Shown here: positions 15,942 through 24,479 of the stretch, one piece after another
Layout of the letters: each line of letters begins with the position of its first letter
How positions within the stretch are numbered: the stretch's first letter is position 1
Assembly (NCBI GenBank): GCA_046723645.1
Contig: JBKOUY010000012.1
Coordinates: 1 to 48,692, forward strand
Reading direction: 5' to 3'
Origin: DASQUK01 sp046723645
GTDB lineage: Bacteria; Actinomycetota; Acidimicrobiia; Acidimicrobiales; VFJN01
DNA length: 48,692 nt
Program-made: the position numbers and the translations under genes
The notes under the pieces: model-generated
Told to the model about the DNA's origin: nothing
What the model saw: the letters and a program-made list of their open reading frames with translations, nothing else
Databases searched by the model: none

Positions 15942-17534
15942 CTAAGCCGGCGGTGTCGGTGCGACCGGCTCGGTGGACCGGACCACTGGGGTGTCGGGAT
16001 AGGCCTGGACGGCGGCGTGCTCGGCCACGTCGGGCGATACGAAGCTCTTGTGGCTGCGGAGGTCGAGACCGTTGTCGGTGACGCGGTACGCCCAGCGCCA
16101 CCGGCCGTCGGGATCCGGATAGATGACGATCATTGCCCCGTCCTCGCTCGGCGCGAACGCAGCGGGTTCCGCCACGGGGCGCGCCGCCCCGTCACCGCTG
16201 GGTCTGACCACGGCGCGCAGGGGCAGCTCGGCGAATCGCTCGACGCTGCTGGCCTTCAGCGCGGTCATGAGCCGGTAGGTCGCATAGCCGAGGATCAGCG
16301 GGAGCACCGGGACCAGGATGCGGAACGCCCAGCTGACCGTCGCCACCGACGCCGAGAACCGGTGGGCGATCAGGTCGTTGCTGGCAGCCAGCTGCAGCAG
16401 CACGAAGAAGGTGAGGGCGGTGATCCCGAAGGCCGTCCGCACGGGATGGTCTCGGGCCCGTTCGAGCAGGTGATGGGGCCACCGGTCCCCCGTGAACCGC
16501 GCCTCCAGGAACGGCCACAGGTAGAGCGCACCGAAGGTCACGGTCGGCATGAGCACCGCGGGATAGAACGGGTTGGGGATCTCGTAGGACAAGGCGCGGG
16601 TCTCCCACGGCGGGAAGATGCGCAGCGCGCCCTCCAGCCACCCGAGCCACCAGTCGGGCTGCGCCGGCGAGGGCACCTCGGAGACCCGGAAGGGGCCGTA
16701 GACCCACACGGGGTTGACCTGGACGAGCCCGCCCATGGCCATGATCACCGCGGAGACCGCGAAGAACAGGCCCGTCGAGAAGGCGGCGTACGTGGGCCAC
16801 AGCTTGGGGCCAACGACGTTGCTCTCGCGGCGGCCCCGGACCGGGAAGTCGGTGTGCTTCTGCCGCCAGATCAGGGCCAGGTGCACGCTGAGCAGGACGA
16901 CGATGGCGGCGGGCACGAGCAGGATGTGGGTCACGAAGAGGCGGGGAATGATCGCCTCGGCCGGGAACTCGCCCCCGAAGATCAGGAACGCGATCCAGGT
17001 TCCGACCAGCGGCACGGACAGGGCGATCGAGTACGCGATGCGCAGCCCCGTGCCGGACAGCAGGTCGTCCGGCAGGGAGTAGCCCGTGAACCCATTGAAG
17101 AAGGCGAGGATCAGCAGCGTCACCCCGACGATCCAGTTGATCTCGCGGGGGCGCCGGAACGCGCCGGTGAAGAACACGCGCAGCAGGTGGACCACGATGG
17201 CGGCGATGAAGACGATGGCGGCCCAGTGGTGCGCCTGGCGCATGACCAACCCGGCCCGCACGTCGTAGCTGAGCTCGACGACCGACCGGTAGGCCTCCGA
17301 CATCGTGGTGCCCTGCAGGGGCGCGTACGACCCGTTGTACGTGGTCTCGGCGACGCTGGGATCGAAGAAGAACGTCAGGAAGATGCCGGTGATGATGAGG
17401 ACGAGGAACGAGTAGAGCGCGATCTCGCCCAACATGAACGACCAGTGGTCGGGGAAGATCTTGGACAGCGCCGACTCGGCGAAGGCGGAGCCGCCGATCC
17501 TGTCGTCGATCCAGCGGGCCAGTCGCCTGATCAT
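15942..17534 (-). CDS. qcrB: Cytochrome bc complex, cytochrome b subunit
   Basis: A 530-residue membrane protein of the quinol:cytochrome c reductase. Four haem-b histidines are visible: His102 or 103 and His116 in the second helix (RQAHHWAAIVFIAAIVVHLLR), and His203 and His218 in the fourth (VTHILLVPAAIVVLLSVH). The C-terminal half keeps IPNPFYPAV, matching the quinol-oxidation loop region, and ends with a roughly 100-residue soluble tail. It is a fused b6/IV-type single chain, as usual in Actinobacteria. The ATG at 17534 overlaps the stop of the Rieske gene (ATGA). It is the last gene of the respiratory operon. Confidence 0.93.
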   Translation of the reverse strand: MIRRLARWIDDRIGGSAFAESALSKIFPDHWSFMLGEIALYSFLVLIITGIFLTFFFDPSVAETTYNGSYAPLQGTTMSEAYRSVVELSYDVRAGLVMRQAHHWAAIVFIAAIVVHLLRVFFTGAFRRPREINWIVGVTLLILAFFNGFTGYSLPDDLLSGTGLRIAYSIALSVPLVGTWIAFLIFGGEFPAEAIIPRLFVTHILLVPAAIVVLLSVHLALIWRQKHTDFPVRGRRESNVVGPKLWPTYAAFSTGLFFAVSAVIMAMGGLVQVNPVWVYGPFRVSEVPSPAQPDWWLGWLEGALRIFPPWETRALSYEIPNPFYPAVLMPTVTFGALYLWPFLEARFTGDRWPHHLLERARDHPVRTAFGITALTFFVLLQLAASNDLIAHRFSASVATVSWAFRILVPVLPLILGYATYRLMTALKASSVERFAELPLRAVVRPSGDGAARPVAEPAAFAPSEDGAMIVIYPDPDGRWRWAYRVTDNGLDLRSHKSFVSPDVAEHAAVQAYPDTPVVRSTEPVAPTPPA

Positions 17535-18361
17535 TCGGGCCGGTTCCAGAATCCGGGGCCCACGGGCTCGGTGTAGTCGGACAGCGAGACGATGAAGCCG
17601 GCCTCGTCGACACCGATCGGGAGCTGGGGCAGGGGACGGGTGGCGGGTCCGAACGTCGGCTCGGCGCCCTCGGGGACCGAGAACGTGGATTGGTGGCAGG
17701 GGCAGAACAGCTCCTGCGTCTCCGCCTGGTACAGGCCGACGGGGCAGCCGGCGTGCGTGCAGATCTTGGAGAACGCCACGACACCGCTCACCGACCAGTC
17801 GCTCGGACCCGGCGGTGTGACGTTGTCGGGCAGGCGGATCAGGAGCGTCTGGGAATCCGCGGCGTCCTCGTGGCCCTCGGGGAACACGGTCACCACGCTG
17901 TCGAGATCGAGGTCGCTGACCTGGAGGGGGCGACCGGAGTCGGTGACGGCGCGCCGGCCCCGGCGCCATTGCGTGCGGAACAGCGTCCGGCCGGGCCGGG
18001 TGCCGAGCGACCGGATCGGGAAAAGTGTGGCGATGCCGAGCAGGCCGAGCGACGCGACGAACGCGATGGCGATGGCCCGCCGCCGCTCGATCGGCTCGGC
18101 GCCGGCCTCGAACGCCGCCTCCACGCCCGGCCGCTCGGCCGTCGCGTGCGGCACCACATCGCGCGCCTCCACGAACTGGTCGCCGGGCAGCATGTGGTGG
18201 CCGAAGAGCACGAGGCCGATCGCGATGCCACCGAGGGAGACCCCGAGCAGCGCGCCCTCGATCTGCGGGTCGCCGCCGAGCGCGTAGACGACGGTGAGGC
18301 CGATCGACGCCAGCATGCTGGCTCCGATGGCGGCCAGGATGCGACCGCGGGCGCCGTTCAT
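17531..18361 (-). CDS. qcrA: Rieske iron-sulfur subunit of the bcc complex
   Basis: A 276-residue protein that takes electrons from quinol to cytochrome c. There are three transmembrane helices (about 8-26, 35-54 and 94-114), the actinobacterial pattern, where most other bacteria have one. The C-terminal Rieske fold has CTHAGC (Cys201, His203, Cys206) and CPCH (Cys220, Cys222, His223). Cys206 and Cys222 probably form the structural disulfide. The start is placed at the ATG at 18361, which overlaps the stop of the cytochrome c gene, rather than 10 codons upstream. Confidence 0.93.
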   Translation of the reverse strand: MNGARGRILAAIGASMLASIGLTVVYALGGDPQIEGALLGVSLGGIAIGLVLFGHHMLPGDQFVEARDVVPHATAERPGVEAAFEAGAEPIERRRAIAIAFVASLGLLGIATLFPIRSLGTRPGRTLFRTQWRRGRRAVTDSGRPLQVSDLDLDSVVTVFPEGHEDAADSQTLLIRLPDNVTPPGPSDWSVSGVVAFSKICTHAGCPVGLYQAETQELFCPCHQSTFSVPEGAEPTFGPATRPLPQLPIGVDEAGFIVSLSDYTEPVGPGFWNRPE

Positions 18362-19164
18362 CGCCGCTGTCCTCGCTTGGTTCCGACCCACCGGATGAAG
18401 AGGACCAGGCTTCCGAGCCCCAGGGCCCAGCCGACCGCGCCCTCGGCCACCGGGCCGATCCTGCCGATCGGTGCGCCGCCGCGGTCGTCGGGGCTCTTCA
18501 GGTACTCGACGTAGCGGGCGGTCGCGTCGAGCCCGTCGGCGTTGATGACTCCTGGGCCGAACACCGGCATGGCGCCCGGGCCGGTCCGCACGGCCTCCCC
18601 CACCTCTCTCGGGTTGGTGGAGTGCAGGCTCGGGATGACAATGCCGGCGGTCTCGCCGCCGCGTTGGGCGAGCATTGCGCCTCCGATCCCGGTGGTGGCG
18701 TGACAGGCGGCGCAGTGCTCCTGGTACAGGTCCCGGCCCTCGGGCAGGCTGCCGGCTGCGGCGTCGACCACCGGGATCCCCGGGCCCTGCTGGTCGAACG
18801 CCTCGTCGATGTAGCCGACCAACGCGACGATCTCATCGTCGTCATAGGGCGTGTCGCGGGGCCTCACCCGCTCGTCTCGTTCCCCGATCGGCATCCGCCC
18901 CGTGCGCAGCATGAAGTCGGTCAGCGCCGGACCGTTCTCGCCCGTCACCAGGTCGGGGCCGTTGGACGTGCCCCCACCCTCGTCGCCGTGGCAGAACGAG
19001 CAGTCGCGTTGGTAGAGGCGCTGCCCGAGGGCGAGCGCCTCGGCGTCCGGGGGCGTGTAGGAAGCGGGCGGCCGGTAGGGCTCAGGTTGCTCGAAGTAGG
19101 AGCACGCCCCCGCGACCAGGGCGGGCAGGAGCGTCACCAGGAGGGCTGCCCGCGTCGCCTTCAT
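18358..19164 (-). CDS. qcrC: Di-haem cytochrome c subunit of the bcc complex
   Basis: A 268-residue protein with two haem-c motifs, CSFCH (Cys55, Cys58, His59) and CAACH (Cys151, Cys154, His155). Candidate axial methionines lie in RTGRMPIG and GPGAMPVFG. It has an N-terminal signal/anchor (about 5-20) with a cysteine (Cys21) placed like a lipoprotein cysteine, though the lipobox is imperfect, and a C-terminal transmembrane anchor (about 240-260). This matches actinobacterial QcrC, which replaces soluble cytochrome c by handing electrons directly to the oxidase. It overlaps ctaG and qcrA by 4 bp each. Confidence 0.92.
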   Translation of the reverse strand: MKATRAALLVTLLPALVAGACSYFEQPEPYRPPASYTPPDAEALALGQRLYQRDCSFCHGDEGGGTSNGPDLVTGENGPALTDFMLRTGRMPIGERDERVRPRDTPYDDDEIVALVGYIDEAFDQQGPGIPVVDAAAGSLPEGRDLYQEHCAACHATTGIGGAMLAQRGGETAGIVIPSLHSTNPREVGEAVRTGPGAMPVFGPGVINADGLDATARYVEYLKSPDDRGGAPIGRIGPVAEGAVGWALGLGSLVLFIRWVGTKRGQRR

Positions 19165-20045
19165 GACGAACCCCGCGCCGTCGCCACCGGCTCGCCGTCG
19201 GGCGCCTCGAACGATCCGAGCCACCGCGCGAGGAGGCCCGCGATCACGACCACGTACACGATGCCGGGCGGCACCCACATCAGCCCCCCGGCGAGCTGCT
19301 GGTCCTCGAGCGGGGTCAGGCCCCAGCTCGGGGCGACCGACGCGTGGATGGGGTACAGCGGTCGCTGCGCCAGCGCCAGGACGGCGCCCAGGGCACCGCT
19401 CTGCAATGCGGTCGCGAACAGCAGGGCGGATGCCGCGGGAACCGCGAGCGAGCGGCGGGCCCGCCCCAACGCCACCGCCCACACGAGGGCCGAGGTGGCG
19501 ATCAGGCTCGCGTGCTCGACGGCGTGGAGCACGTCGTGGCGCAGGGCGGCCTCGTACACGGCCGGGAGGTGCCAGGCCCACAGGACGACGGCGCCGATCG
19601 CCCAGGCGGACACGGGGTGGAGCAGCGCGTCCCTGGCGGCCCTGACGGATGGGCGCGTTCGGACGCGCACGAACAGCCGGCGACCCCGGAGCGGCAGGGC
19701 TTGGCCGAGCACCACCACCGGGCGGCCACAGACCAGGAGCGGGGCGACCACGAGCATGAGCAGCAGGTGCTGGACCATGTGGGCGGCGAACACGGAGGAC
19801 GCCGCCAGCTCCAGCGGCGACGCCAGTGCGATGGCGAGCACCAGCAGACCGCCGGCCAACGCGACGACGTTCACGGGACGGACCAGCTGGCGTCGTCGCG
19901 CGCCGAGGTGCGCGAGCCCTGAGCGATAGAGGAGGGCCGTCAGCGCCAGGATCCCCAGGATCAGGGGATCGGGTCGCCAGGAGCTCCACAGGTCCGCCCG
20001 GGCGACGGGAGCGTGGGCAAGCGTCAGCAGGGCGATCGCGGTCAT
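19161..20045 (-). CDS. ctaG: Cytochrome c oxidase assembly protein, CtaG (caa3) family
   Basis: A 294-residue protein with about seven transmembrane helices. It resembles the caa3_CtaG family, with WRPDPLILGILALTALLYR at the start, SPLELAASSVFAAHMVQHLLLMLVVAPLLV with conserved histidines in the middle, and WHLPAVYEAALRHDVLHAVEHAS later. Members are needed to assemble caa3 oxidase, probably in CuA/CuB delivery. The ATG at 20045 overlaps the previous gene's stop, which favours it over an ATG five codons upstream. Placement between oxidase and bc genes supports the assembly role. Confidence 0.85.
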   Translation of the reverse strand: MTAIALLTLAHAPVARADLWSSWRPDPLILGILALTALLYRSGLAHLGARRRQLVRPVNVVALAGGLLVLAIALASPLELAASSVFAAHMVQHLLLMLVVAPLLVCGRPVVVLGQALPLRGRRLFVRVRTRPSVRAARDALLHPVSAWAIGAVVLWAWHLPAVYEAALRHDVLHAVEHASLIATSALVWAVALGRARRSLAVPAASALLFATALQSGALGAVLALAQRPLYPIHASVAPSWGLTPLEDQQLAGGLMWVPPGIVYVVVIAGLLARWLGSFEAPDGEPVATARGSS

Positions 20046-20461
20046 GGCGACGTCGAACATGTGTCGAGCAACAACGGGGGGAGGTAGCCGAGGAAGATCG
20101 CGCCAACGAAGATGACGCCCTCGACCATCCCGGCGAACGCCATCCAGCGTTCACGGTCGAGCACGTCGCCGTCGGAGGCCCGCCGCAGCCGCCGCCAGCT
20201 CGCCAACGCGGTCACGCCGGCGGCGGCCGCCGTCAGCGCCATCAGGGAGTTGAGCGTCCACGACACCTGGTCGACGGTGAACCCCAGGATCTCGCCCCGG
20301 TCGGTGGTGGCCGGGGAGCACGCGAACCACTCCTCGAGTGAGTAGTTGAGGATCAGGTGCCCGAGCCACGCCACGGGGCTGCCGAGGACGCAGAACCACA
20401 GGGCAGCGGACCCGCGGCTCTCTCGCCGGGTGATGTCGCGGACGTCCTGGTCGATGCTCAT
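20042..20461 (-). CDS. Small membrane protein of the oxidase operon
   Basis: A 139-residue protein with three predicted transmembrane helices (about 24-42, 66-86 and 107-128). It has a charged N-terminus and a conserved-looking LGSPVAWLGHLILNYSLEEWFACSP stretch. I do not recognise a named family. Proteins of this size and place occur between ctaE and ctaG in some actinobacterial operons. It overlaps both neighbours (TGATG upstream, ATGA downstream), so it is made with the oxidase and may be an accessory subunit. Confidence 0.75.
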   Translation of the reverse strand: MSIDQDVRDITRRESRGSAALWFCVLGSPVAWLGHLILNYSLEEWFACSPATTDRGEILGFTVDQVSWTLNSLMALTAAAAGVTALASWRRLRRASDGDVLDRERWMAFAGMVEGVIFVGAIFLGYLPPLLLDTCSTSP

Positions 20462-21099
20462 CAGAGGCGTGGCGTCAGGTAGATGGTCGCGAGGACGAAC
20501 GCCCACACGATGTCGACGAAGTGCCAGTACATGGTGAAGTTCTGAACGGTCAGGTGGCGCGACTCGTCGAATGCCCCCTGCCAGGCCCGGACCTGCGTCC
20601 ACAGGCTCAACATCAGCCCGGCCAGCACGTGGGCGCCGTGGAAGCCGGTCAGGGTGAAGAAGAGCGACCCGTAGGCGTTGGTGGTGGGCCCGAACTCGTC
20701 GAGCTTCTCGGGCCACTCGACGCCGAGGGTCATCACCAGGAACGTGGCCCCGAGCACGAACCCCGCCGCCAGCCCAGCCTTCAGGCGCGTGACGTTGCCG
20801 GCCCGGATGCCCGTGTGCGCCATGTGGACCGGGATGCTCGACGACCACAGGATCGCCGTCATGACCAACGGCAGGGCGAGGTCCGGGGTGGCGATGCCAT
20901 CAGGAGGCCATATCGGGCCGTTGCGGAACCGCAGGTAGAAGTAGCTGGCGATCAGCAGGGCGAACAGGGTCGCCTCGGTGCCGATGAGCCACACCATGCC
21001 CCACCAGCCGAAGGCCCGCGGCCCGTCGTACCGCTGCCGCAGCAGCTCGCCCGGTATGCCGGTCTCGCCGAGCAGCGCGTCGTGGGTCGTCGTCGTCAC
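20461..21099 (-). CDS. ctaE: Cytochrome c oxidase subunit III
   Basis: A 212-residue protein with about five transmembrane helices, the short bacterial form. FGWWGMVWLIGTEATLFALLIASYFYLR carries the conserved glutamate. FTLTGFHGAHVLAGL and TMYWHFVDIVWAFVLATIYL are the signature segments of the last helices. The GTG start immediately follows the TAG of ctaD with no gap, so translation is coupled. It stabilises subunit I and supports proton uptake in the D-channel. Confidence 0.93.
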   Translation of the reverse strand: MTTTTHDALLGETGIPGELLRQRYDGPRAFGWWGMVWLIGTEATLFALLIASYFYLRFRNGPIWPPDGIATPDLALPLVMTAILWSSSIPVHMAHTGIRAGNVTRLKAGLAAGFVLGATFLVMTLGVEWPEKLDEFGPTTNAYGSLFFTLTGFHGAHVLAGLMLSLWTQVRAWQGAFDESRHLTVQNFTMYWHFVDIVWAFVLATIYLTPRL

Positions 21100-23019
21100 C
21101 TACGTCTCCTGGGTCTGCCCGCGCGGCCAGTACCACCCCATGAGCCCACCCACGCCGGCGACGACGGCCGCGACGGCGAGCGCCCAGACGTCCAGCAGCA
21201 CCGCGAAGGCCAGCACGAGCAGCGCGAGGGTGAGAAGGAACGGCCACACGGACGCGTGCGGCATGTGGACGATCGCCTGGGGTCGAGCATCGAGCATGCT
21301 CGTCGACAGCGTCACGTGGCCGTCGGTCAGAGGCCGGCCCCCGTCCTCGGGCGATTGGACGCCGTCGGCCAGCTCCGGCTGGTCCCACATGGGCTCGCGG
21401 CCGCGCACGGTCGGGATGGTGACGAAGTTGTAGTGCGCCGGAGGCGACGAGGCGTACCACTCGAGCGTCTCTCCCCGCCACGGATCGTTGCCCGCCGGGG
21501 CGCCCCGCGTCCGGCTGCGGAACCAGTTGACGATCGTGACCAGGATCCCGACCGCGAGGATGAACGCGCCGACGGTCGACGCCATGTTGTAGCCGCCCCA
21601 GCCGAGGTCTCGGTCGTACGTGTAGATCCGGCGGGGCATGCCGAAGAGGCCGAGCAGGTGCTGGGGGAAGAAAGCCAGGTTGAACCCGACGAACATCAGC
21701 CAGAAGCTGATCTTGCCCCAGCGGTCGTCGAGCAGCCGGCCGGTGATCTTCGGTCCCCAGTGGTAGATGGCGGCGAAGATCGGGAACACCGCGCTGCCGA
21801 CCAACACGTAGTGCAGGTGGGCGACCACGAAGTACGAGTCGTGGACCGCCTGGTCGAACGGAATGGCCGCGAACATCACGCCAGTCACGCCGCCGATGAC
21901 GAAGATGAAGATGAAGCCGAGCACGAACAGGAGGGGTGCCCGCAGCACCGGCCTCCCGGCGACGAGCGTGGCCAACCAGGCGAACACCTGGATGGCGCTC
22001 GGGATCGCCACCATGAAGCTCGCCAGCGAGATGAAGCCGAGGGTGATGTTCGGCAGGCCCACCGCGAACATGTGGTGGACCCAGACCCCGAAGCCGATCA
22101 GCGCCACGCTCAGCTCGCCGATGACGATGTAGGTGTAGCCCACGATGGGCCGGCGAACCCAGGTCGGGATGATCGCCGAGGCGATGCCGAACCCCGGCAG
22201 GGCCACGATGTACACCTCGGGGTGGCCGAACACCCAGAACAGGTGCTGCCACAGCAACGGATCGCCGCCCCCGCCGGCGTCGTAGAAGTGGAAGTCGAAC
22301 TTCCGGTCGAGGAGCAGCAGCACCGAGGCGAGCGTGAGGGCCGGCAGCGCGAACACGATCTGCAGCGCCATGGCCAGCTCGCCCCACACGAAGATGGGAA
22401 TGCGGTTGACGATCATCCCCGGCGCCCGGAGCTTCAGGATCGTGACGATGAAGTTGATGGCGCCGCCGGTGCTGGAGATGCCGAGGAAGATCAGGCCCAC
22501 CGCGTAGTAGTCGATGTTGATCGCCGGCGTGAACGCCTCGCCGGAGAGGGGTACGTAGCTGAACCAGCCGGTGTTCGGGGCACGCCCCACGAGGAACGAC
22601 GAGTACAGGAAGAAGCCGGCGGCCAGCAGGGCCCAGTACCCGAACGCGTTGAGGCGCGGGAACGCCATGTCCCGCGCCCCGATCATCAACGGGACGAAGT
22701 AGTTGCCGAAGCCGGACAGCACCGGCATGGCGAACAGGAACATCATCGTGGCGCCGTGCATCGAGAAGAGCTGGTTGAACGCCTCGGGCCCGATCACGTC
22801 GAGGTCCGGCCCCGCCAGCTGCGTCCGGATCAGCAGCGACTCGATGCCGCCGGCGACGAAGAACGCCATCCCCGTGTAGAAGTAGCGGAGCCCGATCCGC
22901 TTGTGATCGACGGTTCCGAGCCACGATCCGAGGCCCGGCGGCTCGGCCCACACCGCCTCCAGGCGCTCGACGGTCGAGATCGTCGTCGCCGACGCTTCGG
23001 GTGCCGCGGTCGCCGTCAC
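21100..23019 (-). CDS. ctaD: Cytochrome c oxidase subunit I with C-terminal extension
   Basis: A 639-residue catalytic subunit of an A-family haem-copper oxidase. Ligands are His88 and His403 (haem a), His401 (haem a3) and His266, His315, His316 (CuB). Tyr270 is placed for the His-Tyr cross-link, and Glu268 of GHPEVY is the D-channel glutamate. After the 12 core helices, residues about 590-632 add two more transmembrane helices, which look like a fused subunit-IV-like part. The GTG at 23019 lies 7 bases after the ctaC stop. Confidence 0.94.
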   Translation of the reverse strand: MTATAAPEASATTISTVERLEAVWAEPPGLGSWLGTVDHKRIGLRYFYTGMAFFVAGGIESLLIRTQLAGPDLDVIGPEAFNQLFSMHGATMMFLFAMPVLSGFGNYFVPLMIGARDMAFPRLNAFGYWALLAAGFFLYSSFLVGRAPNTGWFSYVPLSGEAFTPAINIDYYAVGLIFLGISSTGGAINFIVTILKLRAPGMIVNRIPIFVWGELAMALQIVFALPALTLASVLLLLDRKFDFHFYDAGGGGDPLLWQHLFWVFGHPEVYIVALPGFGIASAIIPTWVRRPIVGYTYIVIGELSVALIGFGVWVHHMFAVGLPNITLGFISLASFMVAIPSAIQVFAWLATLVAGRPVLRAPLLFVLGFIFIFVIGGVTGVMFAAIPFDQAVHDSYFVVAHLHYVLVGSAVFPIFAAIYHWGPKITGRLLDDRWGKISFWLMFVGFNLAFFPQHLLGLFGMPRRIYTYDRDLGWGGYNMASTVGAFILAVGILVTIVNWFRSRTRGAPAGNDPWRGETLEWYASSPPAHYNFVTIPTVRGREPMWDQPELADGVQSPEDGGRPLTDGHVTLSTSMLDARPQAIVHMPHASVWPFLLTLALLVLAFAVLLDVWALAVAAVVAGVGGLMGWYWPRGQTQET

Positions 23020-23026
23020 GCGGGCC

Positions 23027-24109
23027 TCACTCCAGCTCCGTCAGGTAGGCGACGACGGCGTCGACCTGGTCCGGCGCGAGCTCGGTCGGGGGCATGCTCA
23101 CCCCGGGCTTGTCGTCCTGCGGGTCCGTGATGAAGTCGTCGAGGGCCTCGGGCGTGAACGGGACGAGGCCAGCCCCGAGCGTCTCGCGGTTGGCGAGGTG
23201 GGTGAGATCGGGCCCGAGGGTGCCGTCCGCCGAGGTTCCCCTGATCGTGTGGCACCCGGCGCACGAGGCACGTTCGAAGATCCGCCGACCGTCCTCGGCG
23301 TCGGCCCCGTCCGGCTCGGCCGCGGGTTCGGCCTCGCGCCGGAGCCAGTCGTCGAACTCATCGGCCGGCAGGGCGTCGACCACGATCTCCATGTGGGCGT
23401 GCTGGAGGCCACAGAACTCCGCGCACTGGCCGCGGAAGCGACCGGCGCGGTCGGCGACCACCGACAGCCGGTTGTCGGCGCCCGGGATCTGGTCCTCCTT
23501 CACCTGCAGCTCCGGCACCCAGAAGCTGTGGATGACGTCGGCGGTGGGCAGCGCCAGCTCCACCGTCTCGCCCACCGGGATGCGGATCTCGTTGGCGGTG
23601 ACCGCCCCGTTCGGGTAGCGGACCTCCCACCACCAGGTATGGCCCTCGACCTCGACCTCGAGGGTTCGGTCTTCGGCGGACCCCATGTCGTTCAGCACCG
23701 CCAACGAGAAGGCGAACGTCCCAGCCAGGATCAGTCCCGGAACGGCGACGCCGCCGATGACCACGAACCGGTCGCCCCACGACACCGGCCGCCTGTCGAT
23801 CTGGTCGTCGACGTGCAGCTCTGCCCGGCGGCGGCGCGCCGCCGCCAGCAGGAAGCCGGTCACCACCGCCACCACGGCGCACGAGATCCAGAACAGGACC
23901 CACCACAGGCCCTCCACCCGCCGGGCGTCGTCAGACCGCGGGTCGAGCATGGAGGGAGTGTCACCTCCGCACGCGGTGAGGACCGCCGCCAGGAGCACCG
24001 CGAGGCCGGGACCTCCACGGCGTCGGAGGCGCCGCCGCTCGGGTCCCGACCCGTGGGGTGCCCAGGCGCCGGCAGCCCCTGCCCGCCGTCTTGGTCTCGC
24101 GCTTCGCAC
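23027..24109 (-). CDS. ctaC: Cytochrome c oxidase subunit II fused to a cytochrome c domain (caa3 type)
   Basis: A 360-residue subunit with a lipoprotein signal (LTAC, Cys47) and two transmembrane helices (about 68-91 and 113-139). A cupredoxin domain carries the CuA ligands His194, Cys229, Cys233, His237 and Met240. A C-terminal mono-haem cytochrome c domain has CAGCH at 283-287. No ATG exists near the signal. The GTG at 24109, with a GGAGGGGGA upstream, is chosen, although a TTG at 24169 would lengthen the arginine-rich N-terminus. It is the first gene of the respiratory operon. Confidence 0.88.
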   Translation of the reverse strand: MRSARPRRRAGAAGAWAPHGSGPERRRLRRRGGPGLAVLLAAVLTACGGDTPSMLDPRSDDARRVEGLWWVLFWISCAVVAVVTGFLLAAARRRRAELHVDDQIDRRPVSWGDRFVVIGGVAVPGLILAGTFAFSLAVLNDMGSAEDRTLEVEVEGHTWWWEVRYPNGAVTANEIRIPVGETVELALPTADVIHSFWVPELQVKEDQIPGADNRLSVVADRAGRFRGQCAEFCGLQHAHMEIVVDALPADEFDDWLRREAEPAAEPDGADAEDGRRIFERASCAGCHTIRGTSADGTLGPDLTHLANRETLGAGLVPFTPEALDDFITDPQDDKPGVSMPPTELAPDQVDAVVAYLTELE

Positions 24110-24479
24110 GGCTGGTCGCGCTCCCCCTCCGGGCCGCCGGCGCGCGCCAGCAGGACCGGCGGGCGGCAACTGACGCCCGCCCGCCAGGTCATGGCAGAGC
24201 GCGCTCGAACCTCACAGGTGCCCCCTGGATGCACCTCCCGGCTAGTCAGCGGGGACACCGAGGACGTTGATGCCGAGAACCTCTCGGAAGCCCTCGGCGA
24301 TGGGCTTGGCTTCTCAACCTACGTCAGCGCTGCGCTGCGAGCCAGGGGTGGTCGAGGGTAGGAGTGGCGCGGGCACGCGCCCCGCTCGGGGCGAGAACAC
24401 GGGCGCTGTCGGGCTTGCGCCAGCCGCTGTAGACCTGAGCGGAACCGCCACCCCCTGATCAGCCGAAGGAGGATCCGGC
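24110..24479. other. 370-base divergent intergenic region
   Basis: This region separates ctaC (minus) from the DUF5996 gene (plus) and should hold the respiratory-operon promoter. No convincing core promoter stands out. A perfect palindrome CCGAGA-ACC-TCTCGG at 24273-24287 could be an operator or hairpin. A 56-codon frame from the ATG at 24191 to 24361 has an ending (STYVSAALRAR) faintly like a ribbon-helix-helix antitoxin. It lacks a ribosome-binding site, and I do not call it. Confidence 0.5.

Noticed and set aside
20521..23130. 869-codon open frame on the plus strand
   Set aside because: Antisense to ctaC-ctaD-ctaE, whose copper and haem ligands are all intact.
24191..24361. 56-codon frame with an ending faintly like a ribbon-helix-helix antitoxin
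   Set aside because: No ribosome-binding site, no toxin gene beside it, and similarity limited to about ten residues.
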